From Phlebopus portentosus (taxonomy: Eukaryota > Basidiomycota > Agaricomycetes > Boletales > Boletinellaceae): DNA of 64,000 nucleotides. Below the pieces are notes generated by a model. The model did no database searches. It saw only the letters and a list, made by a program, of their open reading frames with translations, and had not been told where the DNA came from. Position 1 is the first letter of the stretch. Each line of letters opens with the position of its first letter. The DNA is taken from contig JAYXKI010000012.1 in the NCBI GenBank assembly GCA_037892935.1, positions 1,054,001-1,118,000 of the forward strand, given 5' to 3'. Both the position numbers and the translations under genes were made by a program. Positions 21,851-34,900 of this stretch are shown piece by piece.

Positions 21851-23870
21851 TTAGGCGAGGGAGTGGCCCTTGATGGCGTCGCCGACCTCGGTTCTACGAG
21901 TATCGTTGTCGCTGAATGTCAAGAAAGACTGAGTGACGTGCACCCCGTCATGTGTAGGGTAGTTAGGTGTTTCGGGTAGGTCCTGCAAATTAGTAACAAA
22001 ATCAGCCAATCGTAAAAATGTATCAGAGAAGTGAGGTCGGCACCTTCGACATGGTTTTTGAGTCCACCTCTGTTCCTTCGCTTGTCGTGATACTTCGCAA
22101 GCGAATGGGAGTAAAGCATTGACTCGGGTTGCTTGGGGTACTTCCTTCAAGCACGTTTACTCGGCCTTCCATCCTGCTGCGCAATGAGGACCGCGAGTTA
22201 AGCCTGCAGGAGTGAGAGAAAATCAGTCGATCGGTTCATACGAATTCGCTTCGGCTGGCTACTGACATTGCCACTGATGGAATTGTCAGTTATGTGCTTC
22301 TTCTGGCATAGTGTTTATGTTGAATACTTACGAAGTGTATTCACATGCAACTTTGGCAGAACGAGATGGAAAGGTGTCCTAGGTGAAGACGGAATCAGTA
22401 TGAGTCTAGCGTCGGCTTTGCTCTTGAACCATACCAGTATCCCTTGGATGGAGCTGCGAGATATGCAGTGACGAGGCCGATTTGTGTCGCAAACACCAAG
22501 AAGCCTCGATTGACTGAGAAAAGAAAGAGCGAATTCACGACTGAAGTTGTTCTTTGAGAAGAACGACAGATAAGTCTTCCAGTAAATAATATGGACCTCG
22601 AAATTTCACTGACGATTTGAACGAAGACTTATATGATGTGAGGAAATAGCACATCGAGAATGTCGCTATAGCATCACACAAGCCATTGGAGAAGCTCCAG
22701 GCGCTGATCAGTGTCTAAGGAGACGCTACGTGAATACGATCAGGGAGCGAACATCAGGACAAATGACAAACCTTGTAATTTGGCTGCTCTAAGCTCGTGA
22801 AGCCACGGCCCGTAAGGTATAGCTTAATGCAAGCAGCTATTTATATGAATGTAAGACTCTCGATCCACGGACGCAGTGCAGCTATGTGGATTCTACCTAA
22901 GGCTGATCCTGAAGAGTCGGTCAGTAATCCGAAAAAGTAGCTAACTTCATAGTGTCTTCGCTCACCAAATGACGCAAAAGACCCAACAGACTGTGCAGAA
23001 CCATAGGGACGGTCGTGAATCTCAGTGGATGTTGTGACACTTGATCGACTCACAATGACCACAGCCGCGATTCTTCCATACTTGTTGCTTTTACCGGCTG
23101 GGAACTGGGTAAGATGTCCGCTACTGTGGTATACGAAGGTCGGTCTATTCACCTGTCAAGACACGGCTCGCGTAGAAATGCTGCGACCTAGTGGGCCTGT
23201 AAGACGAAGCTGGTACCTCATGTAAGAAACGGAGCTGCCCACATAAGGATTGTCACTATAGCCAAGACTATCTCTCCAATGAACGTCCTGATAGACACAA
23301 CGTAAGTGCATTATTTCATGTGGAAGAGACTCGTATGTAGCTTACTGTGTCATTTGCACAAGACCAGCCGGATTCCCGAAACTTGTGATCTTTCCGAATA
23401 TAAGCATTCGAGTTCGTGCAGAATAAATGCCTAATCACCAAGTAAAAGTGCATTGCATCTGACACTAGGATTGTGCCGGCCACATCGAGCACGCTGTTCA
23501 AAAAGTGGATCAGAAGATGCCAGTATCGATTTCTGGATTGACTGACAGTGTCACGGTGACCTGGAGATTGCTTAGTTGGAAGATTGGAGAGAAGTGCATG
23601 ACTTACAAAGGTCCTCATGAACCAGCCATCCGGATTGTTTATATAGTAAAGGTACGCTTGGACAAGAGATGCACCAAGGAAGCTACGTTCACGGTGAAAT
23701 GAAAGAATAAAGTACGATACCACTTGTTACTCACAATATGGAGACGATGAGTCCTACACGATTCAAGAAAAACGTTAGGCACTGTGAATGCATGATATGC
23801 CGCGGAGGAGCCTACCCCAGAATTGTATGCCGAATGTGGGGGCCAAGTCAACTGATTCGCAGTCAGCCAT
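21851..23870 (-). CDS. DUF6534-type multi-pass membrane protein, copy B
   Basis: Inverted paralogue of the gene at 1311-3351, starting at the ATG at 23870 and ending at TAA 21851-21853. The same exon chain reads through: MADCESVDLAPTFGIQFW, LGASLVQAYLYYINNPDGWF, VLDVAGTILVSDAMHFYL, ITSFGNPAGL, HFYASRVL, CDAIATFSMCYFL, LAAPSKGYWTPFHLVLPK and LNSRSSLRSRMEG. The 7-nt exon is at 22267-22273. One intron begins with GC, not GT, at 23238-23237, where copy A has GT. Apparent stop codons in this stretch fall inside introns. Similarity to copy A extends into several introns, so the duplication is fairly recent, but it does not extend upstream or downstream of the gene. The role is unknown. Confidence 0.72.
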
Positions 23871-25527
23871 GACAGAAGAGCTGTTGTTCAAGGTCAGGAC
23901 CGTCAGTTGCTTTTAAGCGATGTTCAAGCTCTAAGAATAAATTCATCGTACCCTTATAGTTGATGGCGCCAATGCTTCATTTAGACTTGAAAAGATTTCA
24001 GCTGATGACTCGGGCCAAAAAATTAGTTACCGACACTACCTCATAGGGGTTTCATCAAATTTAGGAGAAGCAAGAATGAGAAGACGAAGACTTAGCACCC
24101 ATCAAGAAGTATACCGGCCATGATGAAGGCATCACTTATGTGAAACTTTGTACACAGTTGCCACCTGGCAATGTATCATCAGATGTAAAGAAACGATTGG
24201 CTCATAGCCTATTCTCGTCTCTGAAGGACTGATTGGCCGATTGATACTGTAATTAGAGTTCGAACGGGTGAGAGTCGCATAAAAATCAGCGCCGAAAATC
24301 GAACATCGTTGGCGAACATCAGAGCCCCACACATAGATTCCTCTCAGATTCACTGAGAGTAAATTTTCGAAGGGATCAAAACCTATTCTCAGAGTATGAG
24401 AATACTTTCAATAAGTCCGACTCGGAGAGCGACTCTGGAAACCGAACTTCAATACCAGCGAGTCAGTCAAGAATGTGCTTTAGATTATTGGGCCGCGCGA
24501 TTCTCGTCTGCGGCTTGGGAGGGAGCTTTAGAGCTATACTCCCTCCTGACCGGCAAGAAGACTTCTCATAACACCGATGACGTTGATAGCACGCTCAGTA
24601 GTCCAGAGCGGAAGGCCGATGGTAGGGCATGCTGATGGGGGAAACCCGTTATTTCCGGTATGCGCGCAATAGACTTGTTGCATGAACGCATCGAATTCAG
24701 GTAGGAAGGTAGTTTTGTGGAGATAGCGATATTCAAGCTTCACGATGTCGTGAAAAAAAAAAAGGTTGGCCAGCCTAATGCATCGTAAAAGCAGCGCAGA
24801 AGAAATTTTCAGACCGCCCAGGGAAAGGAGAAGTAGACATTTGAATTCGAATATGTCAAGTCTCGCGGCTTGGCAAGCGTTGCCTCTAGCATCGAGTCAG
24901 ACTTGAGCCCTAGTCAAGGTAAGGTTCGCACTGGCATATCCGGCGAACGACCGACTCGGAAGCAAAGATGCACATGTATTCGAAGACAGTAGATGGACGC
25001 AACCATCCGCGTATCAAGCCATCTCCGTAGATTGAGATACAGTAGACACCTCCGAGGAGGACCAAGTCTGTTATCAAGCCGGAATAGTACCGTGAATAAC
25101 ACAAGCCTCCGGCTAGTCGAGGAAGGGCTCATACATACAATACAACCACAGACTATTTCGAGTTCTCAATCTATGTAGCTTGCACAGGGGGCAGAATTAC
25201 GTTTCTGAGCCGCTTATACAGGAAACAGAATTGGAAAGCTCGCCTCTGATTGGCTGGATTTCAATTCCGGATCAAATTTTTCAGGTTCGGAAATAGGGTT
25301 TTGCCCCCTGTGTTGGACAATCCGTAAAGTGAGATACTCGGTTTTCTGAAGCGTTTGAGTGATGGGAATTTCAAGTTGGGAAAAATAACATAGGCTAGGT
25401 CCACGTTAGCGAAGCGCCGAAGTCTGCCAGCGTCGATCAGCGGTGATCGGCGTAATTTTACCTTTGCGATTGAACTTCTGAAGGCCGCCTTTTGCCGCTT
25501 CCAACTCGTCTTGTGGTCGGACTCTCG
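23871..25527. other. Intergenic, between DUF6534 copy B and MTO1
   Basis: Upstream region of two divergent genes. Short frames (24396-24635 +, 25261-25566 -) have no recognisable domain. An A-tract (11 A) lies near 24754. Confidence 0.45.
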
Positions 25528-28336
25528 ATGTTGTGTAGCAAAGCTGCTCTCAGAAGTACGAAACATGTTCTATCGCAGCGCTTGAGGCGTCTGGCGACGA
25601 GTATAGACTCACATTGTCTAAAGTATGATGGTACATGTATCCAGTTCTTCATGGTTTGGTATCTCAATTCACCTTGTCCTTACAGTCGTAGTAATAGGAG
25701 GTGGACATGCTGGTTGTGAAGCAGCAGCAGGTGCAGCGCGGGCAGGTTCCAGGACACTTCTCGTGACGCAACAAAAAAGCAACGTTGGCGAGCTTTCGTG
25801 CAATCCTTCGATCGGCGGTGTTGGGAAGGGTACTCTTGTTCGCGAAGTGGATGCGTTGGACGGGTTAATGGGACGAGTATCCGGTATGTAGGCTCTGTTT
25901 GTTAAATCGGACTAATGAGCTCATTGTTTCCCTTCGGCTAGACAAGGCTGGCATCCAGTTTCAGATACTGAATAGGTCGAAAGGCCCAGCTGTTTGGGTT
26001 AGTACTTTTGAGACTAGTTTTCTGTCTACCACTTCGAACTCCTCTACAGGGACAGCGAGCTCAGATAGATCGGAAGCTGTACAAACATCATATGCAACAT
26101 GAGCTGTTCAATTATCGTAACCTGGAAGTTCGGGCGGGTAGCGTTTTCGACCTGCTTTTTGATGGAGCATTCACGGATCCATCCGGAGGCTTTTTAGTAC
26201 GTGGAGTACAACTCGGTTAGCAGGATTACACTGTTCTCTCCATGTTAGACTAAGTCTTCTTGCAGAGAGTGGAGAGTGCATCAGTTGCTCGCAAGTCGTC
26301 ATTTGTACGGGTACCTTCTTGTCTGGAGAGATACACATCGGTATACAGAACGGCATACTTTTCTTGTCATAACTCACTAATGTCCGGCTCACTTTAAAGG
26401 TCCACGAATAATTCCCGCAGGTCGAATAAACGAGGCACCTTCTGTCGGCCTATCTGAGTCACTGCGACGAGCTGGATTCAAGCTTGGTCGGCTACAGACC
26501 GGGACGCCCGCCCGTCTGGAAGCTAGCTCGATAGATTTCGAGAAAACCTCAATTTTACTCGGTGATGGTGTTCCATTACCATTCAGCTATATGAACCGGA
26601 CCGTTGAAAATGCTGTGCGTCCCATTGTATGAGTAAATCAAAGCCTCGAGCTGATGCCGGTGATTGGACTGATTAGGGCAACCAAATCCTTTGTTATTTG
26701 ACGCAAACGACTCCTGAGACTCACAGGATAATCAGAGAGAACATGCATAAAAATGTTCACATTCAAGAGACAAAAAGAGGTAATCTGCTGATCTACTATG
26801 TGAAGTTCTGTTATTAACCCGCCCTTTTCCAGGTCCTCGCTATTGCCCATCACTCGAAGCAAAGGTTCGCCGTTTTCCTTCGAAGTCTGAACATAAGGTC
26901 TGGCTTGAGCCAGAAGGTTACGATTCGGGTATGAGATCGTTGTTGAGATGGAAAGGCGTGCTAATTATTGTGCGGAAAGATGTCATCTATCCGAACGGTC
27001 TGTCGTGCAGTCTACCTGAAGATATCCAGGAGCCAATGATGAGGACTATCCCTGGTCTGGAGAATGTTAAGATGGTTCGACCTGCTTACGGAGTCGAATA
27101 CGATCATATTGACCCAAGGGAACTTAAACGTCTGTAGCACTCATTACTCGTTCAACCTTTGTCTTATCCGTTCACTGTCAGCGAGTCTTGAGACAAAGAG
27201 AGTAAGCGGCTTATTCTTGGCTGGCCAGATCAACGGTTCGCGTCTTCCTTATCCGATTGAATTGAAATACTCCATTCTCGCCTCCTAGGTACGACTGGCT
27301 ACGAGGAAGCTGCAGCCCAGGGTGTGACCGCTGGAGTTAACGCAGGCTTAGCTTCACAACATCGACCTCCATTGATTCTGACGCGCGCGGATGGTTTCAT
27401 TGGTGTACTGATTGACGACCTCATATTGAAAGGCGCTGAGGAACCATGTTCGTACTTTCTACTTAACGTAATGCTTCCTTAGCCGTGTGCGAACCAAATG
27501 ATTTTGCTAGACCGGATGTTCACCTCTCGTTCTGAGTACCGCATGACGCTCCGCAGCGACAACGCGGACTTGCGGTTAACGCCAAAAGGACGCGAACATG
27601 GTATCGTGTCGGATCAACGATGGGATGAGTTGCGAAGTACGGAGCGAAAGCTTAGGGAGGCCATTGATACTTTGAAATCATGCGAATTAACGCCCCAGGT
27701 ATTTATTGCATCTCGTTGACGTTGACTTGTCTTTCTTACTCTTATTCGATATACAGAGCTGGGTGGCTCATGGCCTCCACGTCACGTATGATGGGATGCG
27801 ACGCAGGTATGTTACGTGCCTCACTAGACTGAAGATATTAACTATCGGATAGTGCTTTTCAAATGATACGGATGCCTCAAGTATCAATGAAGAAACTACG
27901 AGAAGTCTTCCCTAAACTAAACTACATTGATCAGCACATACTGGACCGTGCCGAAATCGAAGGTCAGCGATATTTGTCTGTCATGCGCTATTTACTAAAC
28001 TTCGTATTTACTCAGCTCGCTATGAACCGCATCTCGTCAGACAAGAGGCGGATCTTCGAGTTTTCTTGGAGGATGAGGCACTCGGTTTGAGTCCTAGCCT
28101 GAAGTATGATGCCATTGATGGGCTCAGCTCGGAGGTTCGCGAGAAGCTCAGCAGACTGCGTCCGACTAGTATTGTGAGTCGCGGCTGGTCATTCCATTGT
28201 CTTGCGTTCGGCGGCTCACGTTCTTGCTCAGGGTGCAGCAAAGAGGATGGAAGGCATGACGCCGACGAGTCTGGTTGCCTTACTTGAGCATGCAAAACGG
28301 ACTCGTAATGTATCCAGAATGTCGGATGACTTATGA
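25528..28336 (+). CDS. MTO1: Mitochondrial tRNA uridine-34 carboxymethylaminomethyl-modifying enzyme (MTO1/GidA)
   Basis: FAD-dependent enzyme that, with the GTPase MSS1, modifies the wobble uridine of mitochondrial tRNAs. Exon 1 (ATG 25528) is Arg/Ser-rich, fitting a mitochondrial transit peptide. Then come the FAD loop [12 protein letters not shown], the family signature [135 protein letters not shown], and the C-terminal helical domain to DDL and TGA at 28334-28336. Many short introns interrupt it. After GPAVW the usual GPRAQ reads GQRAQ by the splice I chose; a second AG six bases later would drop two residues. It is convergent with the alcohol oxidase. Confidence 0.93.
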
Positions 28337-28623
28337 CCATTGTTTCTATCTTTCATCTTGCACGAAAGAATGTGATGTCCAATTACATCATTCATGACAT
28401 TACATTGCCCTTACGAAAAGTCAACCTGGAACAGATTCACAGATTCCTCATATTTCCAGCCTAATCATATATACAAGTATACATATGAGACATGATGAGC
28501 ACCGGGGCTCATTGATAAACTTGAAAAACACAGTTAGCCTAATGTACACACAAGAAAAGGGTAAAGAGGGCATAGGACGCGAAAGTGTTCTTTCAGGCTT
28601 GAATTTCGCCTATGAATGACCAT

Positions 28624-31600
28624 TTAGCGCTTCACCGGGATGGTCTCGGGTTTACCGGAGGGAATGGGTGAGTGAGGGACGGGAGCGTGAGGAACCCTGA
28701 TTTTGAGGCCAAGTTCCTCCGCGATGAGGTCTGCTCCCTTTTCACCGACAAGTAGAGCGGACGAGTATGTGTTCGTGCCGAGGTTATCCTGTTGCGCGTT
28801 CATTTCATAAGAGAACATTCAAATGAACAAATGGGACGTACCGGGCAGATACTCAGGTCAACACACTTCAGGTTCTGAGTACCAAAGACGCTGAGGCGCT
28901 TGTCGACGACACCACCCTGCTCGCGCGGCTTCATGGCGCAAGTTCCCAGAGAGTGCCAAGTCGTCTCAACGTGATCTACGGAGTATGTTTTTAAGTGATG
29001 CGTCAAAAATCCAGTTCAAGTTACACACCAGAAATCCAGTCATCGATTGCCTTATCATCTTCCTCAGTGTACTTAATGTCCTCGTGGACCTTGCTTGGGT
29101 CGAACGGTTCAGACGGACGATGCCAGGTACCTAGGAAAATGACGTCAGGAGTAAGAACGTTGTTGAACCTACTTAGACTCACCCATGTGAATGCCGACGG
29201 TTAACGAGTTCGGGAGAAGCTGTTTAGCGGTCTTAATGTCAATGTCTCTGGTCGCTGCCGGAGACGCCGGGTGGAAGTGAGGGTGATGCGATGTGAGCTC
29301 GCCACGGAACGCTATTTGTCGCGCAAACGATTAATTAGCTCGGACATCCCAGCGAAGCGCGGTCAACCTACCGTCCATCCTCCTGGCGACCTCACGGTTC
29401 ACCTTGTAACTCCATCGAAGTGGCGCAAAGTCTGCCTTATTGTTCATGAAACCACTATCGAAGAACGGTTCCTTGTACGGGTTGGTGGACTGGATGTGGA
29501 TCTTTCCACGGCTGGCAGGGTATTCCTGGAGGAGAAGAAACGAACACATAAGCGAGATACAGATCGTCAAGATTGTCTAAGCGCTCACGAGGTATTGGAA
29601 CATTGTGAAGTATTTGCCAGGTGGCAGGAGCGAGTGGTCCGCATAAGCACCAGAGACGATGGAACCAAACAAGACAGGCTTGTCGGGCTTGTCCTTAAAG
29701 TAACGGTTCCAGAGCTCGTTGAACTCAGGACCCATCTCCTTAAGTTCAGCCTCCGTCGGACGAATCTAGGATTAAAGAAATTCATTAGTTTTAGTAGGAA
29801 GATTAAAATCGCCGGTATACAGACCTTGAATCCGGCGTCAATGCAATTGGAGGAAAGCACCGCCTTCTCGGGGCTGGTCTCCCATTGAGCAAACAGCTAG
29901 GGGAAGGCACGTCTAAACAATGCATTTACGCTTAATCTGTAGGAGGGACATACTCTCTCCTGAGTCTCCTTATCACCCCTCAAGAAGTCATCGGTGGTGA
30001 AGCTCTCATTGGAAGCACGGAAGACTATATAAATAGATTAATAGCAATTTTCATAATATTACGATAAAGACTTACCGGACAAGAGAGTGTAATGATCTTG
30101 GTATTCCTCGCTGAATATATATTAGCGATCCTACCGTAGAAATTATTATCATGAAAACACACCCAACGCCCGGGAGATCGCTGACAACCTTGATGTCAAG
30201 CTCCTTGAGAAGCTTCGCGTTACCAACACCAGAGCGTTCCAGGATCTGAGGAGTGCCGAGCGTGCCAGAGCTCAGAACGACGTATTTCCTTGCCCTGACG
30301 ATGGTCTCTTTGATTTCGTTCTTGTGTGTGCGACCCTTCGCCGGGACATATGCAAGTCCGACAGCCTTGTCGCCCTCGAAGATAACACGAGAGACTCTGG
30401 CATTGGTGCGCAAGTGAAGGTTGTTCTGTACATCCATGACGCTGTGAACGTAGGCTAAAATAAACATGTCAGTAAATGTCATCCAACCATTGGATCATCG
30501 GTGTGTCGTACCCGTTGCCGCATCACTACGCCTTCCAGTGTATCTACTGATGTATTTGGCCCATATCTCGGAAGCGTGGGATGTGGTGAGATCTGCAGAA
30601 GCATATTGTCAGCCATTACATTCGAAATAAGACCAGCCCGGCGAAAACGCACCCTGAATATCGTCTGAGCGTAGGACGTCGTCAGTATTCGACCAAGCAA
30701 AGTGCAATGCACGCTAACTACGTACCGCTGAATGGAATCCCGATCGCGTCCGCAGCACGCAAGAAGTCCTGAGCGAGACCCGTAATTTGTCCGCCATTGC
30801 TGATTGCAATAGGTCCGTCATAACCATGGGTATCATTGTTGCAAGGTTTCTGGTAATTCTCGAGCTTTTACAAATAACCGTCAGACCACGTTTGGCATGT
30901 GATCCACAGGAATACTTACGCGTTTCATAAGCGGGTGAAGATCTATCTACGGATCAGCATTGTTCGTTCGACTTATGATAAACTAGCTCTACGAACCTTT
31001 GCAGGTCCAGCCCTCGGTTTTGAAGTCATCTTTGGACGCGCTGATCAGAACGCATCAGCTATCGCGCAGCTTCTAACACTTACCCCAGTCCGATGCAGAC
31101 GCCTAGCGTTGAATTAAACATAAAGTAATTATTTATATGGGCAGAGATAACCTACCCTCGTGTACATCTGAAAGTTAATGCTACTACCGCCGCCTGTTCT
31201 TCTGTGAGCGATTGTTCATGGCATGGAAGCAAATTGAACATACCAAGAATGTTGGCGCATCTATGCAGTTCAATAAGCCAAAAGGTCAAAAAAGAAACTT
31301 CGAAAAAGGTACATACGGAACAATGCTCTGACGGCCACGCAAGAACGACGACTGCTTCGTATCCACGTAGAACGTAGCTTTGTCATTGCTATGTGGGAAT
31401 AAGCACATTGCTAGCGTCAGAAAAGATATATGAACTGACACTCCATCCCTCTGCATGTTCCTCGGGTAGATTCCGGGACTATTATTTGGACTATTAGTTT
31501 AATTCCGAATGAACCTGACGGGAGATGCTGTACTGACCGATAGACCCATGGATCGTCACGGTTGTTGGCACCGGCTAAGTTTCGAACACCATGATGAGTC

Positions 31601-31862
31601 CAAGCACTGAGAGGGACGAAGTGACAGAGATGCTCACCCTCAACTAACATAACCTGAAGAGTTGGATCCGCATATGCGAGTCGCCCCGCGACAACGCATC
31701 CTGGGACATATTGTGAACATTGAACGTTTTACAACTAAACACGACCAAATCATACCAGCCGGTCCACCGCTAAACAATGAAGGTCAGTGTGCGCATAGCA
31801 AGTTCAAATGAAGAGGCGGCTCACCCAGCAATGATGACATCGACTTCCTCAGGATGCACCAT
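28624..31862 (-). CDS. AOX: Alcohol (methanol) oxidase, GMC oxidoreductase
   Basis: FAD enzyme oxidising methanol or other short alcohols to aldehyde with release of H2O2. The gene starts at the ATG at 31862 ([13 protein letters not shown]) and ends at TAA 28624-28626. The FAD motif [17 protein letters not shown] is built from several exons, including a 14-nt one (31756-31769). Further landmarks: [32 protein letters not shown], the GMC signature [47 protein letters not shown], the active-site [20 protein letters not shown], and [20 protein letters not shown]. This matches methylotrophic-yeast-type AOX and the wood-rot fungal AOX linked to H2O2 supply for lignocellulose decay. The C-terminus ends PVKR, not a canonical SKL/ARF-type peroxisomal signal. 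No signal peptide is evident. Exons are very many and short; not all were individually fixed. Confidence 0.93.
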
Positions 31863-31968
31863 AATTGACGAGAACTAGAGTCGAGGGTTGATACTGGACT
31901 GGGTAATGGGAAGAGATGAGATTGCTGAATGATACAGCACGAGAGAAGCGGGCGAAGCAACGAAATCC

Positions 31969-31978
31969 CTTTTATAAA
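31969..31978 (-). promoter_or_regulatory. TATA box of the alcohol oxidase
   Basis: On the minus strand the sequence TTTATAAAAG lies just over 100 nt upstream of the AOX ATG at 31862, as expected for a strongly inducible gene. Confidence 0.5.
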
Positions 31979-34900
31979 GTTATGAATCCCGCTTATCAGA
32001 CTCTATACGTTCGTTGACCACTAAGAGAAGTTGGGAAGCAGACGGTCCGTGAGATCACATGTGGGCAGAGGATCCATTGAGTTGTATGGAGAAGAGGTCA
32101 TGAGAAGAACGTCGGTTGAGCCTCAGTTGTCATTCTGAAGTTGAAGCGATGCACGGAGTCTGTGTTGCACTGGTGGAAATGATGGAACTCTATATTACAG
32201 AAGAGGGTGCGGAGTCGAAAGTAAGCGAATCAGGTGGTCAGGAATTATCCTCTCCAATATGATCTCTCGTATATGCGACCCCGCAAAATCGCGGCCTTAA
32301 AGACATAATTACGGTCAAGTGAGATCCGACGCGCTCGAGCGCCAATCAATTTTGTTGACGAAAGCATACAATTGATCGAATTGAGATTTACTTGAGATGC
32401 ATTGCGACGCTTCCATACCAAGAAGTCCGAATTTCTCGCCGCCTGCCATAGCCTGCCATCATAGAGAACAAGCAAGATCGTCAAGACTTCCAAGGAAGGC
32501 CAGAGGAATGCCCTCCAACGTATTATTGCTCTGGCCTCACATTTGCCATTCGCATGCACCTAAATGTCATTGGACAGTCATGGCTGCGGTCGAGAGTGAC
32601 CTGACAAGGTTTCTTCGGTTAACTTTACCCCACAAAAGTGCGGGGTAAAAATGGACAGAGCGCCCATTTCAAGTCCAGAAGCATGATTATACGAACTGAG
32701 GAACGTATTGTATTGCCTTTCATTCGTAAAAGCCACCTCGTCCTCTATGACCATCATTGGATCTGGTCACCATGTATGTGCCATCTAGCGACTGCGATAG
32801 AGATTGGAGTTTCAACTTCCAACCATGACAAAATGCCCAGGAACTCAACAGAGCAGCTGACATCTCCACGAGCACGAGAAACCCACCCACCAACGTTCAT
32901 GAAGGATCCATGCAACCACCTGACTATTTCCAAATGCAGTGCTCCGAATCCCGCGCACACCAATTTGGGACCTTGAAGCCTTCGGCTGCTTCACGGGACG
33001 AATACTAATTCAGTACGTGGTGGAAAGTCAGGGCGTGGGTTTGCCTTCCGCACGCTTCAACGATTCAGCAGTCTGACAGATGGCCGAAACTTTCGGAGCG
33101 TTTGATCTGTGGTATACTTGCTATCTTCCAGGTGGATCGCAGTACAGATCGCAATAGACCTGCCACAACTTGAACCCGAAACAACCTTTCCAAGGCCCAT
33201 TTTTCGTCTGGCAATTACGCAACGCAGAGGTAAACCGAACAGCACGTCGAAAGCGAAGGCCGCCAGGGCAGTATGCGAGATTGGAGCCCAGGAAAGACAC
33301 TGTACCGGAGAGATCCTATGACACGAGTGTACTGGGAGCGCAGCAATGGGACTTGCCACGCCACGAATATCAGTCCCCTGTGACCACCGCTAATTCTGCT
33401 CCCAAACGGAAGGCCTGACCCGGAATTATATTCGATTTCGATCAATCTTCACACAATAACTTCTAGATCATCTGGCTCGGCGGAAAAAGAAACCAATTGG
33501 ATTGGATTCGAGGCTGGCTCCAACGTAGTCGTACTCGTAGTCGATGTTGAATGTGTCAATAAAACGTACAGTACTTTTCGTTGAGAAAGAAGCCGGCCAT
33601 ATTTGGGCGGGTTTGTCGCTTTCGGTGGTCCGAGCAAACCACAAAATACGTAGGAGAAACGCGACTGTTGTTATGAGCGGATTGAAGATGTAAAATGAAG
33701 CAAACATCACGTGCCATATGAATACCGAAAACTTCGGACATAGCGCAAAAGCAAACCGCGACTTGATCATCCGCCTTTGCAATCCTCGTCGTCGTTCAGT
33801 ATGATTTGCTTGAAGCTCGTGGTGGTACTATTTCACAGATATACAGTGAATTGTAACTGGTGGTCCTAATATTTGCGTGGAATAGTGGATTGAAAAACTC
33901 CTATGTATTCTCGCCTCAACCCAGCAATTAGGATGGCTTCCTTCCGGACCAAATAAATTGTCCGTTATATGACACAAAGCATCAAAAAGAGGCATCAAAA
34001 TTATGACTCGTTCTCTTCTTCATCTGCTTGAAAGCTCACTCGACCAACAACTTGAGTCTCTGCCCCCGATTTTGTTCGATGCTGCAATGAGAGAACCGCG
34101 AATAGAATTGTCTGTCCGAGATTGAACCCGTGACAATGTCATCTTCGGATCTCTGACGTCTCAGAAGCTTCGTACGGTACGTACCCCTTTACTCAAGGTT
34201 CCCGCTCAGCAGTTCCAGACAGAACTTTACGCGACAAATATCTTGTCATACTACCGAGGCGCACCGGGGAGCGCAATAATATCCGCCCCGCATATCCACC
34301 TCAGGAAGTGAGAGGCGCGGAGGAGATTGGTGGATAAGTAGCGCCGGATGCCTCATTTCGAACGTAAATCTGCTTCGCAAAAAGATAACGTGGGGACATG
34401 ATCGGGAGAAGAGTGGGAGAAGCCTGGGGCTGCTTCCTGAGTAGTCTTCCTGGATTCCATCTGTGATGCAAGAATGATGAGTGACTTCAGAAGGAGTTTC
34501 CTATTTGGTGGTGGTCCAAAGAACGATGAGGAACGTCCAATACCTTTGCAATGGCTTGTCGAAGAACGATTCGACATCACGTTGACATCATTACAGGTAG
34601 TCAATCATGCACTCGCATATATTTGTGAAAGCGACGTTAGATAACCTTCGCCGAAAACTGGATCACTGAACTCACGGCCTCTCGGTACGATTCTTTCTGG
34701 GTCCGAGTCCTGGTAGATTCTTTAGCAGCCGAGAAGCCCTGTTGTCCGCTTATTCTGCGAGCAGATCCTTAGTATGGGGACTCTGCGGCCAAATGGAAAT
34801 ATCGCTCTGTAGGATCAATCAACGCTTTACGAACACAGGCCTCATATTGCGCTCGATGATCTTTTTTTCCCCACTTCGTCAACTCATTCAAAGCAAAACT

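Noticed and set aside
32626..32647. Perfect short palindrome TACCCC...GGGGTA as a terminator or transposon end
   Set aside because: Isolated, no partner repeat or target-site duplication, and eukaryotic genes do not use such terminators.
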